Position numbers and translations under genes: made by a program. From Nocardia amamiensis NBRC 102102 (GTDB lineage: Bacteria; Actinomycetota; Actinomycetes; Mycobacteriales; Mycobacteriaceae), in assembly GCF_001612745.1 (NCBI RefSeq), contig NZ_BDBA01000097.1, forward strand, positions 1 through 33,018: a stretch of DNA of 33,018 bases, written 5' to 3'. The notes below the pieces were generated by a model that worked only from the letters and a program-made list of their open reading frames with translations, made no database searches and was not told the origin of the DNA. Shown piece by piece: positions 7,174-15,167 of this stretch (position 1 is its first letter; every line of letters begins with the position of its first letter).

Positions 7174-7704
7174 TCACGAAGGTCGTTCCGGATGTGCTCG
7201 GTTGAGCGGGAGTCGTAGGACGTGTAGCGGGTCGCCCAGACTGGTGCGCCAGTCCCGGCTGGGGACCGGGAGGAAGCCGAGGCGGTCGTAGATCCGGCGG
7301 GCCCCGACCATGGCGGGCATGGTCGTCAGCGCCACGGCAGCGAATCCTTCCGCTCGGGCCAGCTGGATCACGCTGCGCACCAACGATGTTCCGGCACCGA
7401 GACCGCGCGCCGACTTCGCCACAGCGAGCATGCGCAGTTCCAACTCCCCCGGCAACGCGGTCTCCGCGTAGGGAGTGCCGGGACGCGCGACGGTGAGGGA
7501 GCCGACGATCCGACCGGCGTGAGTGGCTACGAGGATCCGAGTGGAAGCCGCGCGCCGCGCCGGATAGGCCAACTCCTCCACGTATGGGCTGCCGGCCCGG
7601 ACGAAACCCTCGCCGACGTAGACCTCCACCGTCAGCTCGCCAACGGCGTCGTACTCCTCCTGCGTCGCCGTCCGGACGACGACGCCGGTCTCCCGCACAT
7701 CCAT
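7174..7704 (-). CDS. GNAT-family N-acetyltransferase
   Basis: 176 residues. The acetyl-CoA-binding motif A is visible (L-R-M-L-A-V-A-K-S-A-R-G-L-G-A-G-T around residues 90-107), followed by A-R-x-I-Y-D-R-L-G-F near the C-terminus, typical of the family. It transfers an acetyl group from acetyl-CoA to an amine on a small molecule or protein; the substrate cannot be told. The start could be the ATG at 7704 or a GTG a few codons in; ATG is preferred. It converges on the ACT gene and seems to stand alone. Confidence 0.87.
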   Translation of the reverse strand: MDVRETGVVVRTATQEEYDAVGELTVEVYVGEGFVRAGSPYVEELAYPARRAASTRILVATHAGRIVGSLTVARPGTPYAETALPGELELRMLAVAKSARGLGAGTSLVRSVIQLARAEGFAAVALTTMPAMVGARRIYDRLGFLPVPSRDWRTSLGDPLHVLRLPLNRAHPERPS

Positions 7705-7724
7705 AACCGCATGATGCCACCGGC

Positions 7725-7740
7725 CGTAGCGGGGGCTACG
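7725..7740 (-). terminator. Short GC hairpin, possible terminator
   Basis: CGTAGC-GGGG-GCTACG, a perfect 6-bp stem about 80 bases after the stop of the small membrane protein on the same strand. Weak candidate without a U tract. Confidence 0.3.
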
Positions 7741-7817
7741 TCACGTCCGGCTGGTTCGCTCGACCCGGCTCCGCCCGACCACCGATACGCCTGCCCGGCA
7801 AGCGCTCGACCCGTCAC

Positions 7818-8141
7818 TCAGCCGGGCTGGGAGATCTGCCACCGCTCGGGTTTGCCCGCGGGATAGACAACGGTGAGCAGATCGCCGATTTCCGGCCAGG
7901 AGCCGGTGTCCCAGGTGAAGCGGCCGTAGACGACCGTGCCCGGCACCGACGGGCCGGTGAGGTTGCCCGTGATGGTCACGTACTGCTCGCCGGGGAGGTC
8001 CGGGCGCGGGCTCACCCCCGTGATGTACAGCGTCCCCTGCTCCGGGTTCGCCGGCCGGACGCCCATGCGGCCACGAAGGGCGAACACGATCATCGACGCC
8101 AGCACGGCGGTCAGGATCACCAGCGAGGCGAACTCCAGCAT
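7818..8141 (-). CDS. Small single-pass membrane protein, unknown
   Basis: 107 residues with a strong GGGGG-type ribosome site before the ATG. Residues about 4-22 form one transmembrane helix (L-E-F-A-S-L-V-I-L-T-A-V-L-A-S-M), followed by Arg residues and then a soluble, beta-rich domain of about 80 residues containing G-T-L-Y-I-T-G-V-S and W-P-E-I-G-D-L-L-T-V-V-Y. The C-terminal domain may be an OB- or SH3-like barrel (inference). It starts 20 bases after the ATPase stop on the same strand, so the two are probably one operon. Not recognised. Confidence 0.7.
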   Translation of the reverse strand: MLEFASLVILTAVLASMIVFALRGRMGVRPANPEQGTLYITGVSPRPDLPGEQYVTITGNLTGPSVPGTVVYGRFTWDTGSWPEIGDLLTVVYPAGKPERWQISQPG

Positions 8142-8161
8142 GCCCCCATGCTAGGTCGGCG

Positions 8162-9406
8162 CTAGACCGGGGCGAGCTCGCTGGTGCCTTCGCCGGTGCG
8201 ACGAACCTGCCAGACCGCGGTGCGGGTACGTTGCGAGCGCCCGTTGCCCCGATCGATCAGCGCGCGGTTGCTCGTGGTGAAGATCAACTGCGCGCCGCGG
8301 GAATTGGTCTCCGGATTCTGGAACAACTGGATCAGCCGGTCGGTCTCCTCGGCAGGCAGGCACGCGCCGATATCGTCGACGGCGAGGACGCGGCCCTCGT
8401 CCAGCGCGTCGAGCATGGCCGGTAGCACCCGCAGCAGCGACAGCGTCGCCGAGGATTCGTCGCGGATCTCGAACGGGTTGGGAATGCCGTCGTGGACCAA
8501 GCCGAGGCCGACGCCGCGCCGGGCCACCATCCGCGCGTACAGGGCGTCGCGCGCGGCCTTCAGGTTGGTCAGCTCACGGTCCAGCAGGACGCCGGTGAGG
8601 CTGTTGTCGCGCAGCAACTGGTCGGCGTAACCGGGCGAGGTGGCGCACAGCTCGATCTGCTTGGCCAGCCCCGCGATGTCCGCGTCCAGTTCGCGCAGGT
8701 AGTCGGCGTACAGCGGGTCGTGCTCGGCGATCAGCAGATCGGTGATGCCCAGCTCGGCGGTGCGCAGCAGCATCAGCAGGCGGGCCGCGTTCTCCGGCGA
8801 TCGGGACAGGTGACTGCCCAGCCGGTGGGCGATGGCGTTCGGGTCGAGTGGGCCGTGCTGGACCTCGAGCATGGATTCGAACCAGCGGTAGGCGGGCACG
8901 AGCGCGTCGGAGTACATCTGGCCGGCCAGGCTGAGCAGCAAGGCGTTCGGGCGGACCAGCGGCACCAGCGCGGCGATGCCGTAGCGAGCCGCCTCGAACA
9001 TCGGGCCGATCTTGATCTGGTCCCCGCTGCGCTCGAACACGATCCGCTTGCGCGAGCGCGGATGGGTGTGCAGCCATTCCGCGCTCACGTCGGCGTTGTC
9101 CAGCCGGAACCCGTAGGTGTAGGGCACGCCCTCGGCGACGAACGCGGCCACGAATTCCGAAGGCCGATCCGGGAACCCGAGATGCGGCGCCCGCACCGGC
9201 CCCGCGTACGGGTCCCACCCGGTGACCGAGTGCAAGACCGCGCCCCGCATCTGCGCCAGCCCATCGATCAGGTTCGTCTTGCCCGCCGCGGCGCCACCGT
9301 GAATGGCGGTCACCGGCACGGCCACCGGCCCGCTCCCCTTGGTGAACCGCAACTCCTGCTTGTCGGCCAGCGATCTGTGATTGGTCACCTGAAAACTGCG
9401 CAGCAT
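8162..9406 (-). CDS. AAA-type (AAA15/OLD-like) ATPase
   Basis: 414 residues from the ATG at 9406, which has GGAAG upstream; longer reading to 9514 is Arg/Pro-rich and unlikely. Residues 1-12 (M-L-R-S-F-x-V-x-N-H-R-S) are the usual opening of SMC/OLD-like ATPases. Walker A is G-G-A-A-A-G-K-T at 37-44 and Walker B is R-V-L-A-V-D-D-I-G near 339-347, followed by F-T-T-S-N, the H-loop position where relatives usually have His. A large helical insert (about 150-300) lies between. Relatives include proteins of phage-defence and DNA-repair systems, often beside a nuclease partner; no RloB or Toprim nuclease is seen here. The partner is probably the small membrane protein downstream. Confidence 0.82.
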   Translation of the reverse strand: MLRSFQVTNHRSLADKQELRFTKGSGPVAVPVTAIHGGAAAGKTNLIDGLAQMRGAVLHSVTGWDPYAGPVRAPHLGFPDRPSEFVAAFVAEGVPYTYGFRLDNADVSAEWLHTHPRSRKRIVFERSGDQIKIGPMFEAARYGIAALVPLVRPNALLLSLAGQMYSDALVPAYRWFESMLEVQHGPLDPNAIAHRLGSHLSRSPENAARLLMLLRTAELGITDLLIAEHDPLYADYLRELDADIAGLAKQIELCATSPGYADQLLRDNSLTGVLLDRELTNLKAARDALYARMVARRGVGLGLVHDGIPNPFEIRDESSATLSLLRVLPAMLDALDEGRVLAVDDIGACLPAEETDRLIQLFQNPETNSRGAQLIFTTSNRALIDRGNGRSQRTRTAVWQVRRTGEGTSELAPV

Positions 9407-9620
9407 GCCGCCATACTTCCGTCTGCGCCCCGATGCGGCGACACCAGGCCGGTGGTACCCGCGATCCGTCGGCGAGCAGGGTCGCGAAGTGGGACACGCG
9501 CCAGGAGCTCGCACACTGACTCACCAACACGCGAATCCCTCCTGGACCCCCGAGAACTGATCATGACCGCGACCTGGCAGAACAAGTCTGCGATCGATGG
9601 CTCGGCGCTCGGCGGCACGG

Positions 9621-9626
9621 TACGGT
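9621..9626 (+). promoter_or_regulatory. Leaderless -10 of the Uma2 gene
   Basis: TACGGT lies 6 bases before the ATG at 9633, and there is no Shine-Dalgarno sequence, so the mRNA probably begins at the start codon. Confidence 0.45.
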
Positions 9627-9632
9627 GACGCC

Positions 9633-10181
9633 ATGACCGAGGCTTCGATCGCCTACCGCTGGACCCGCAGCGAGTTCCTACGCGCCTGGGAAGCGGAAGC
9701 GTTCGACCATCGCGTCGAACTCATCGAGGGGGAGGTATGGCCGGTGGTAATCGGAGACTGGCACGGGTTCACAGTGGGCCGAATCATCGCTCGTCTGCCA
9801 CGTGTTGACGTGGAGGTGACCACGGCAGCGCTACCCACCGGTGACTCACTGCCCGCCCCCGACTGCTGGGCGCTGCGTTCAGGCGCCGAACCTGTGGACA
9901 CGGTCGGCACCGAACTGTCTGCTTGGACCGCGTCCGACGTGCTGCTCGTCGTGGAAGTCTCCGACGAAGCGATGGCACAGGATCTCGGTCGCAAAGCAGT
10001 CCTGTACGGCCGCGCCGGATATCCGGTCTATTGGGTCGTCACTACGGACGCGATCCATGAGTACACAGAGCCGACGTCGCAGGGCTACCGCACTCGGACC
10101 AGCTACTGGCCCGGTGACCGCATCCCGGTGCATTACGCGGGCACCGAGCTCGCCGTGGAAGAGCTGCTGTCCTCCCGATAG
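9633..10181 (+). CDS. Uma2-family (DUF820) putative endonuclease
   Basis: 182 residues. The Uma2 pattern is present: R-V-E-L-I-E-G-E-V-W near the N-terminus, P-D-C-W in the middle, then L-L-V-V-E-V-S-D-E and G-R-K-A-V-L-Y-G-R-A-G-Y-P-V-Y-W-V-V. The PD-(D/E)XK-like fold should use the Asp, Glu and Lys of these motifs. The family is abundant in actinobacteria and cyanobacteria; biological role is not established. A second member lies at 28865-29515. Start chosen at the ATG that fits a leaderless promoter. Confidence 0.88.
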   Translation: MTEASIAYRWTRSEFLRAWEAEAFDHRVELIEGEVWPVVIGDWHGFTVGRIIARLPRVDVEVTTAALPTGDSLPAPDCWALRSGAEPVDTVGTELSAWTASDVLLVVEVSDEAMAQDLGRKAVLYGRAGYPVYWVVTTDAIHEYTEPTSQGYRTRTSYWPGDRIPVHYAGTELAVEELLSSR

Positions 10182-10287
10182 CGGGCACCTATCCCCAGGA
10201 CAACTGCGGTGATAGCGGGTTAGCATGCCTGCACGCTGCGTCTTTTGCCGCGTACTGCCGAAGTTGTTCGATGGGATGAGGGTATCG

Positions 10288-10635
10288 ATGGGATCGACGG
10301 TTCGTCGTCTTGTGGTAGGAAGCTCCGCCGTGGCCGCGCTCGCGCTGGGCTCGCTGGTCGTGGCGCCGGACGCGGTGGCCGACGCGCCGTGTCCGGACGG
10401 CACCGCGCGCGTGTTCCTGGCCGACAGCACGAATACCTGCCAGGGCGGCGGGACGGTCAGCTACGACCCCGCGGTGTCGAAGGTGTGCTCGACGGCGACC
10501 GCCGACGTGACCGCCGAGGCCACGTTCAAGAATCGGCGCGGGAAACTGATCACCCAGAAGCTCGACCTGAGCAGCGGCCGCTGTGGACGGTTCGACATCG
10601 CAGGACAGCTGAGCGCCACCGTGACCGTCAGCTGA
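10288..10635 (+). CDS. Small secreted protein, unknown
   Basis: 115 residues from the ATG at 10288, which has GAGGG 5 bases upstream; ATGs at 10276 or the earlier one at 10225 are less likely. The N-terminus is a clear Sec signal: V-R-R, then a hydrophobic core L-V-V-G-S-S-A-V-A-A-L-A-L-G, and a probable cleavage after A-V-A-D-A (about residue 34). The mature part of about 80 residues has four Cys, suggesting two disulfides, and a beta-rich composition. Its 3' end overlaps the QueA-like gene on the other strand by 8 bases. No family recognised. Confidence 0.75.
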   Translation: MGSTVRRLVVGSSAVAALALGSLVVAPDAVADAPCPDGTARVFLADSTNTCQGGGTVSYDPAVSKVCSTATADVTAEATFKNRRGKLITQKLDLSSGRCGRFDIAGQLSATVTVS

Positions 10636-11671
10636 GCTGCTTGCCGGCGCTGAACAGCAAAGCGCTGTCGCCGAACTCGTGCCACAGATAGCCGGTGTCC
10701 ACCGCCACGTCATAGGCGGCGGCGACGGTTCGCTCACCCGCCACGGCGACCAGGAGATCCAGGTGTGACGCGCCGGGAGCGTGCCATCCGGTGATCAGAC
10801 CGTCGACCACCCGAGCCTGCCGGTCTGTCCCGAGCACGAGATCGGTCCAACCGTCGCCCGCGTGCACCAGACCGGAGGAGTCGGCGGCGGTCTCCAGCGC
10901 GCGCGTCACCGTCGTTCCCACCGCGACAATGCGTCCACCAGCGGCTTTGGTGGCGTTCACGAGTCCGGCCGTCGCGGCGGGGACCGCGAACCGTTCCGGG
11001 CTCGGCGGCTCCCCCGACTCCGGTGAGGAAACGCCCGTGTGCAGGGTGACCGGCGTGAGCGCGACGCCCGCGGCGATCAGATCCAGCACCAGACGCTCGG
11101 TGAACGGACGTGCCGCACTGGGCATTTCCGCGCTGCCCGGGATCCTGCCGAACACCGTCGAGTAGTAGGACGCCGACCACCGCTGCGGCACATACGAATA
11201 GGTGATCGGATGCCCGTGCGCAGCCAGCAACAGGGGCACGTCGGCGGTGATTTCCGCGATCCAAAGCCGCCGCGCACCGGGCAACCACGGTGCGCACAGG
11301 GTTGCCGTGGCGCCCGGAAGTCGCAGCACGTCCCCTGGCACGAGCCCCTCCGCCGGATAGGGGGTGCGCTGCGTGGTGCGCACCTCCACTACCCAGCGGC
11401 CGTCGTCCAGCCAGGTGGAGAAGTGCAACACGACCGGCTCGCCGTCCCGCGTGGCGTCGACCGCCGAGGACATGGTGGCCGAATTGTTCACCACCACCAG
11501 GTCGCCCGGGCGCAAGTGGCCCGGTAGTTCCCGGAACCGGGCGTGGGTCAGCTCGGAATCGGCGACGAGCAGCCGGACCTCGTCCCGCGCAAGGCCTCGC
11601 GCCTCGGGCGGGGCGGCGGCGTCGCGCTCCCGGGGCAGGACGAAGGACAGCCGCTCGGCCTGTACCGTCAT
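10628..11671 (-). CDS. QueA-like SAM:tRNA ribosyltransferase-isomerase homologue
   Basis: 347 residues. The QueA family pattern is recognisable throughout: R-L-S-F-V-L-P near the start, G-D-L-V-V-V-N-N-S-A-T, G-R-W-V-V-E-V-R, Y-S-Y-V-P-Q-R-W, F-T-E-R-L-V-L-D, V-T-L-H-T-G-V-S-S and the final L-W-H-E-F-G-D-S-A-L-L. True QueA moves the ribose part of SAM to preQ1 in tRNA to make epoxyqueuosine. No other queuosine gene is seen here, and many actinobacteria lack the pathway (general knowledge), so this may be a divergent paralogue with another substrate. It overlaps the SDR stop (ATGA on the minus strand), so the two are coupled. Confidence 0.85.
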   Translation of the reverse strand: MTVQAERLSFVLPRERDAAAPPEARGLARDEVRLLVADSELTHARFRELPGHLRPGDLVVVNNSATMSSAVDATRDGEPVVLHFSTWLDDGRWVVEVRTTQRTPYPAEGLVPGDVLRLPGATATLCAPWLPGARRLWIAEITADVPLLLAAHGHPITYSYVPQRWSASYYSTVFGRIPGSAEMPSAARPFTERLVLDLIAAGVALTPVTLHTGVSSPESGEPPSPERFAVPAATAGLVNATKAAGGRIVAVGTTVTRALETAADSSGLVHAGDGWTDLVLGTDRQARVVDGLITGWHAPGASHLDLLVAVAGERTVAAAYDVAVDTGYLWHEFGDSALLFSAGKQLS

Positions 11672-12363
11672 GACAACCGTCCGACCGCGAAATCCGCTGC
11701 CGCGTAACGCCCGCTCTTGGGCTTCTCCGCCAGCAGCCGCAGCAGAGCGGGGACCACCGTCTCCGGTTCCGGCCGATCCGAGATGTCGACGCCCGGGAAC
11801 GCCGCCTGATGCATCTCGGTGCGCATATCGCCGGGATCGAACGCGTAGATCGACAGCTCCGGACGCTCCGCCGCAAGGATCGCCGTGAGCTGATCGAGCG
11901 CGGCCTTCGACGAACCGTATCCGCCCCACTCGGGATAGGGCTCCACAGCCGCGTCGGAGCTGATGTCCACCACGCTGCCGCCGGGGCTGAGCAGCGGCAG
12001 CGCGAACTGCAGGATCGCCAGCGGCGCAATGACATTCGTGCGGAACACGCGCTCGAGCTCGTCGAGCGGGTAATCCGCGAGGCGCGGCAGCGGACTCGGC
12101 CCGAGCCTGCTGGCGTTGTTCACCACCAGAGCGAGTCCGCCCGCGCCGCGTGCCGCGCCGGCCAGCCGGGCACGATGGGCCGGGTCGGTGACGTCGCCGG
12201 GAACCGCGACGAAGTCCGTCCCCAGCTCGGCGGCCACGGTCGCCAACCGGTCGGCGCGACGCGCGGTGCCGAGCACCTGCCATCCCTGCCCGATCAGCGC
12301 CCCCGCGAGCGCCGAGCCGAATCCGGCCGATGCGCCGGTGATCAGAGCGGTCGGACGAGACAT
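11668..12363 (-). CDS. Short-chain dehydrogenase coupled to QueA-like gene
   Basis: 231 residues with a strong AGGAGG ribosome site. Classical SDR: T-G-A-S-A-G-F-G at about 9-16, V-N-N-A-S at 81-85, Ser135/136, Tyr149 and Lys153 (Y-G-S-S-K). It opens a two-gene operon with the QueA-like gene (4-base overlap), behind a promoter with a MerR/SoxR-type operator. The SDR presumably reduces or oxidises a small molecule made or modified with its partner; this is inference. It starts 71 bases from the end of ligA and reads the same direction. Confidence 0.88.
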   Translation of the reverse strand: MSRPTALITGASAGFGSALAGALIGQGWQVLGTARRADRLATVAAELGTDFVAVPGDVTDPAHRARLAGAARGAGGLALVVNNASRLGPSPLPRLADYPLDELERVFRTNVIAPLAILQFALPLLSPGGSVVDISSDAAVEPYPEWGGYGSSKAALDQLTAILAAERPELSIYAFDPGDMRTEMHQAAFPGVDISDRPEPETVVPALLRLLAEKPKSGRYAAADFAVGRLS

Positions 12364-12395
12364 GATGACCTCCTGGTAGTTCGTCCTACCGATCG

Positions 12396-12426
12396 ATCCT
12401 CATACCTCAACGTATCTTCAGGTCAA
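12396..12426 (-). promoter_or_regulatory. MerR/SoxR-type promoter of the SDR-QueA-like operon
   Basis: ACCTCAACGTATCTTCAGGT (12404-12423) is an interrupted palindrome (ACCTnAA-n6-TTnAGGT) of the kind bound by MerR and SoxR proteins. On the minus strand it follows TTGACC (-35, 12421-12426) and precedes GAGGAT (-10, 12396-12401) with a 19-bp spacer, the over-long spacing that MerR-type activators correct. A second small repeat GGTAG-n6-CTACC lies at 12375-12390. Confidence 0.65.
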
Positions 12427-12434
12427 GCGCCGGG

Positions 12435-14549
12435 TCACTCCTCGGCCGCGGCGTCTTCGGCGGCCGTCTCCGGCGCCACCGCCTCGGGGCCACCCTCCAG
12501 CAGCCGCCGGAACCCGTTCTCGTCCAGGATCGGCACCCCGAGTTCCTCCGCCTTGGCGGCCTTGGATCCCGGCGCATCGCCGACCACCACGAACGCGGTC
12601 TTCTTCGACACCGAGCCCGCCGCCTTGCCGCCGCGCAGCAGGATGGCCTCTTTCGCGCCGTCGCGGGTGAAGCCCTGTAGCGAGCCGGTGACCACGATGG
12701 ACAGGCCCTCGAGTGTGCGTTCGATGGATTCGTCGCGCTCGTCTTCCATCCGCACACCCGCGGCCCGCCACTTCGCGACCACCGCGCGATGCCACTCGAC
12801 GGTGAACCATTCCGACAGGGCAGCCGCGATGGTCGGGCCGACGCCGTCGGCGGCGGCCAACTCCTCGACCGAGGCCTGCTCGATGCGATCCAGGCTGCCG
12901 AACTCGGCGGCCAGGGCACGCGCCGCGGTGGGTCCGACATGCCGGATGGACAGGCCGACCAGAACCCGCCACAGCGGCCGGTCCTTGGCGGCGGCCAGGT
13001 TCTCCAGCAGCCGTTTGCCGTTGGCCGACAGGCTGCCGCTCTTGTTGGCGTAGAGCGACGTGGTGAGCAGCATCGCCTCGTCCAGATCGAACAGGTCGCC
13101 CTCGTCGGTGATTGCACCGGACTTCAGCAGATCGATCGCGCCCTCGTAGCCGAGCGCCTCGATGTCGAAGGCGCCGCGGCCTGCCACGTGGTAGACGCGC
13201 TCACGCAGCTGTGCCGGGCAATACTGCTGGTTCGGGCAGCGGATGTCGGCGTCGCCCTCCTTCTCGGGCCGCAGTTCGGTGCCGCATTCGGGGCAGTGCG
13301 TCGGCATGACGAACTCGCGTGCGTCCTCGGGGCGCGCGTCCACCACCGGGCCGAGCACCTCGGGGATCACATCGCCTGCCTTGCGGATGGTGACCGTGTC
13401 ACCGATCAACACGCCCTTGCGCTTGACTTCGGCGGCATTGTGCAGGGTGGCCATCGCGACCGTCGACCCCGCCACGGACACCGGCTCCATCACCGCGAAG
13501 GGCGTCACCCGGCCGGTGCGGCCGACGTTCACTTTGATGTCCAGCAGCTTGGTCGTCGCCTCTTCGGGCGGGTACTTGTAGGCGATCGCCCAGCGCGGAG
13601 CCCGCGAGGTGGAGCCGAGACGGCGCTGCAACGCGGTCTCGTCGATCTTGATCACCTGGCCGTCGATCTCGTGCTCGATGTCGTGCCGGTGCTCGCCCCA
13701 GTAGGCGACCCGCTCGATCACCGCGTCGATGCCCTGCACCAGCCTGGTGTGCTCGGACACCGGCAGGCCCCACGCGGCCAGCGCGCGGTAGGCGTCGTAT
13801 TGCGAGGTCGGCGTGTAGCCCTCCATGCGGCCGAAGCCGTGGCAGATCATCCGCAGCCTGCGCCGCGCGGTGACCGACGGGTCCTTCTGCCGCAGCGAAC
13901 CGGCGGCGGTGTTGCGCGGGTTGGCGTAGGGCGGCTTGCCCTCGGCCACGATGGCGGCATTGAGCGTCTCGAAATCCTCCAGCCGGAAGTACACCTCGCC
14001 GCGGACCTCCAGCAGCTCCGGGATGGGGAACTCGTCGCTGGGCGTCAGCTCGCCGGGGATGTCGTCGATGGTGCGGGCGTTCAGCGTCACGTCCTCGCCG
14101 GTGCGCCCGTCGCCGCGGGTGGCGCCACGGACCAGGCGCCCGTTCTGGTAGACGAGGTTCAACGCGACGCCGTCGATCTTGACCTCGCAGAGGTAATGCA
14201 GGTCCGGCCCGGTCTCCGCCTCCACCCGGGCGGCCCAGGCGCGCAGCGCGTCCAGATCGAACACGTTGTCCAGCGACAACATCCGCTCGAGGTGGTCGAC
14301 CGCCGAGAAATCGGTCGCGAATCCACCGCCGACGAGTTGGGTCGGCGAATCGGGCACGAGCAGGTCGGGGTGCTCGTCCTCCATGGCCTCCAACCGCCGC
14401 AGCAGCGCGTCGAACTCGCCGTCGGAGATGATCGGCGCATCCCGAACGTAGTAGCGGAACTGATGCTCGCGCACCTCGTCCGCGAGCCGCTGCCACTCCA
14501 CCCGCTGCTCCGGCGTCGCCGGGGCCGCCGCACTGTCGCTGTCACTCAC
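12435..14549 (-). CDS. ligA: NAD-dependent DNA ligase LigA
   Basis: 704 residues from the GTG at 14549, matching the usual length of about 690. It joins nicked DNA in replication and repair using NAD. Seen: the N-terminal Ia segment with Y-Y-V-R-D and D-x-E-F-D-x-L-L, the nucleotidyl-transferase Lys124 in C-E-V-K-I-D-G, the OB fold, the four-Cys zinc finger (C-P-E-C and C-P-N-Q-Q-Y-C-P), the HhH repeats with G-L-S-I-R-H-V-G, and the C-terminal BRCT domain ending in an acidic tail. The start is supported by TAATGT exactly 7 bases upstream (leaderless promoter); readings to 14558 or 14831 lack support. Odd: its end is only 9 bases from the -35 of the next operon. Confidence 0.97.
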   Translation of the reverse strand: MSDSDSAAAPATPEQRVEWQRLADEVREHQFRYYVRDAPIISDGEFDALLRRLEAMEDEHPDLLVPDSPTQLVGGGFATDFSAVDHLERMLSLDNVFDLDALRAWAARVEAETGPDLHYLCEVKIDGVALNLVYQNGRLVRGATRGDGRTGEDVTLNARTIDDIPGELTPSDEFPIPELLEVRGEVYFRLEDFETLNAAIVAEGKPPYANPRNTAAGSLRQKDPSVTARRRLRMICHGFGRMEGYTPTSQYDAYRALAAWGLPVSEHTRLVQGIDAVIERVAYWGEHRHDIEHEIDGQVIKIDETALQRRLGSTSRAPRWAIAYKYPPEEATTKLLDIKVNVGRTGRVTPFAVMEPVSVAGSTVAMATLHNAAEVKRKGVLIGDTVTIRKAGDVIPEVLGPVVDARPEDAREFVMPTHCPECGTELRPEKEGDADIRCPNQQYCPAQLRERVYHVAGRGAFDIEALGYEGAIDLLKSGAITDEGDLFDLDEAMLLTTSLYANKSGSLSANGKRLLENLAAAKDRPLWRVLVGLSIRHVGPTAARALAAEFGSLDRIEQASVEELAAADGVGPTIAAALSEWFTVEWHRAVVAKWRAAGVRMEDERDESIERTLEGLSIVVTGSLQGFTRDGAKEAILLRGGKAAGSVSKKTAFVVVGDAPGSKAAKAEELGVPILDENGFRRLLEGGPEAVAPETAAEDAAAEE

Positions 14550-14556
14550 CCAACGC

Positions 14557-14562
14557 ACATTA
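14557..14562 (-). promoter_or_regulatory. Leaderless -10 of ligA
   Basis: Minus-strand TAATGT, then 7 bases, then the GTG at 14549. No ribosome site is present, so this promoter decides the start. Confidence 0.5.
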
Positions 14563-14711
14563 GCCGAGCCCACCGACAGGAAACCGCCGTGTTCCCGCAC
14601 GTCGCCGCCCTGGACAGCCGGAAATCCGAACGGTTCGTTTCCACCGGGAGCCGCGGCCGACCACCCGCCACCCGAGCGTCCGCGCCGCCTGAGATGTCCG
14701 CCTAGGACCGC

Positions 14712-14717
14712 TAGTCT
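14712..14717 (+). promoter_or_regulatory. Leaderless -10 of the pyrophosphatase-like gene
   Basis: TAGTCT, then 6 bases, then the ATG at 14724. No ribosome site is present. Confidence 0.45.
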
Positions 14718-14723
14718 CGGACG

Positions 14724-15104
14724 ATGACCGACCCGGGGGCAATCGAGGAATCCGCATCGCTCGCGTTGGCGCGCCGGTTCCTGAATCGGACAGTGGACCT
14801 GACCTTCGACCGGCCTTATGGCAGCCACCACCCGACGTGCGGATTCCGCTACCTGGTCAACTACGGATACGTGCCGGGCACGCTCGCACCGGACGGCAAG
14901 GAACTGGATGCCTACTATCTCGGTCCCGCAGAGCCGTTGAGCTCAGCGCACGGGATCTGCATCGCGATCGTCCACCGGTGGTACGACGATGACGACAAAC
15001 TGGTCTTCATCCCCGACGGCAGCCCTGCCCTCGATGACGCCGCGATCGGCGCCGCGGTCGAATTCCAGGAGACGCCTGGGCACTACATCATCGTCAGGCA
15101 GTAG
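14724..15104 (+). CDS. Small inorganic pyrophosphatase-like protein
   Basis: 126 residues. The pattern V-D-L-T-F-D-R-P-Y-G-S-x-H-P, then Y-L-V-N-Y-G-Y-V-P-G-T, then D-G-K-E-L-D-A-Y-Y-L-G, then D-D-D-D-K-L-V, matches the small family I-like inorganic diphosphatase relatives of 100-125 residues rather than the full Ppa of about 160-175. The acidic D-A-Y and D-D-D-D residues would bind Mg. It should split pyrophosphate or a related phosphoanhydride in the cytoplasm; activity is uncertain. It diverges from ligA and seems monocistronic. Confidence 0.72.
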   Translation: MTDPGAIEESASLALARRFLNRTVDLTFDRPYGSHHPTCGFRYLVNYGYVPGTLAPDGKELDAYYLGPAEPLSSAHGICIAIVHRWYDDDDKLVFIPDGSPALDDAAIGAAVEFQETPGHYIIVRQ

Positions 15105-15167
15105 TCCGAAACCCCGGCTGGATTCGCGGTTGCGTCGCATTCCACCCACACCGTGGCCGGCAGAACC

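Noticed and set aside
9563..9628. 21-codon peptide before the Uma2 gene
   Set aside because: No ribosome site and it overlaps the Uma2 -10 element.
12789..14705. 638-codon open frame opposite ligA
   Set aside because: Antisense of a well-conserved gene; no domain or ribosome site.
14550..14831. N-terminal extension of LigA
   Set aside because: Not protein-like, overlaps the divergent gene, and the GTG at 14549 fits both length and promoter.
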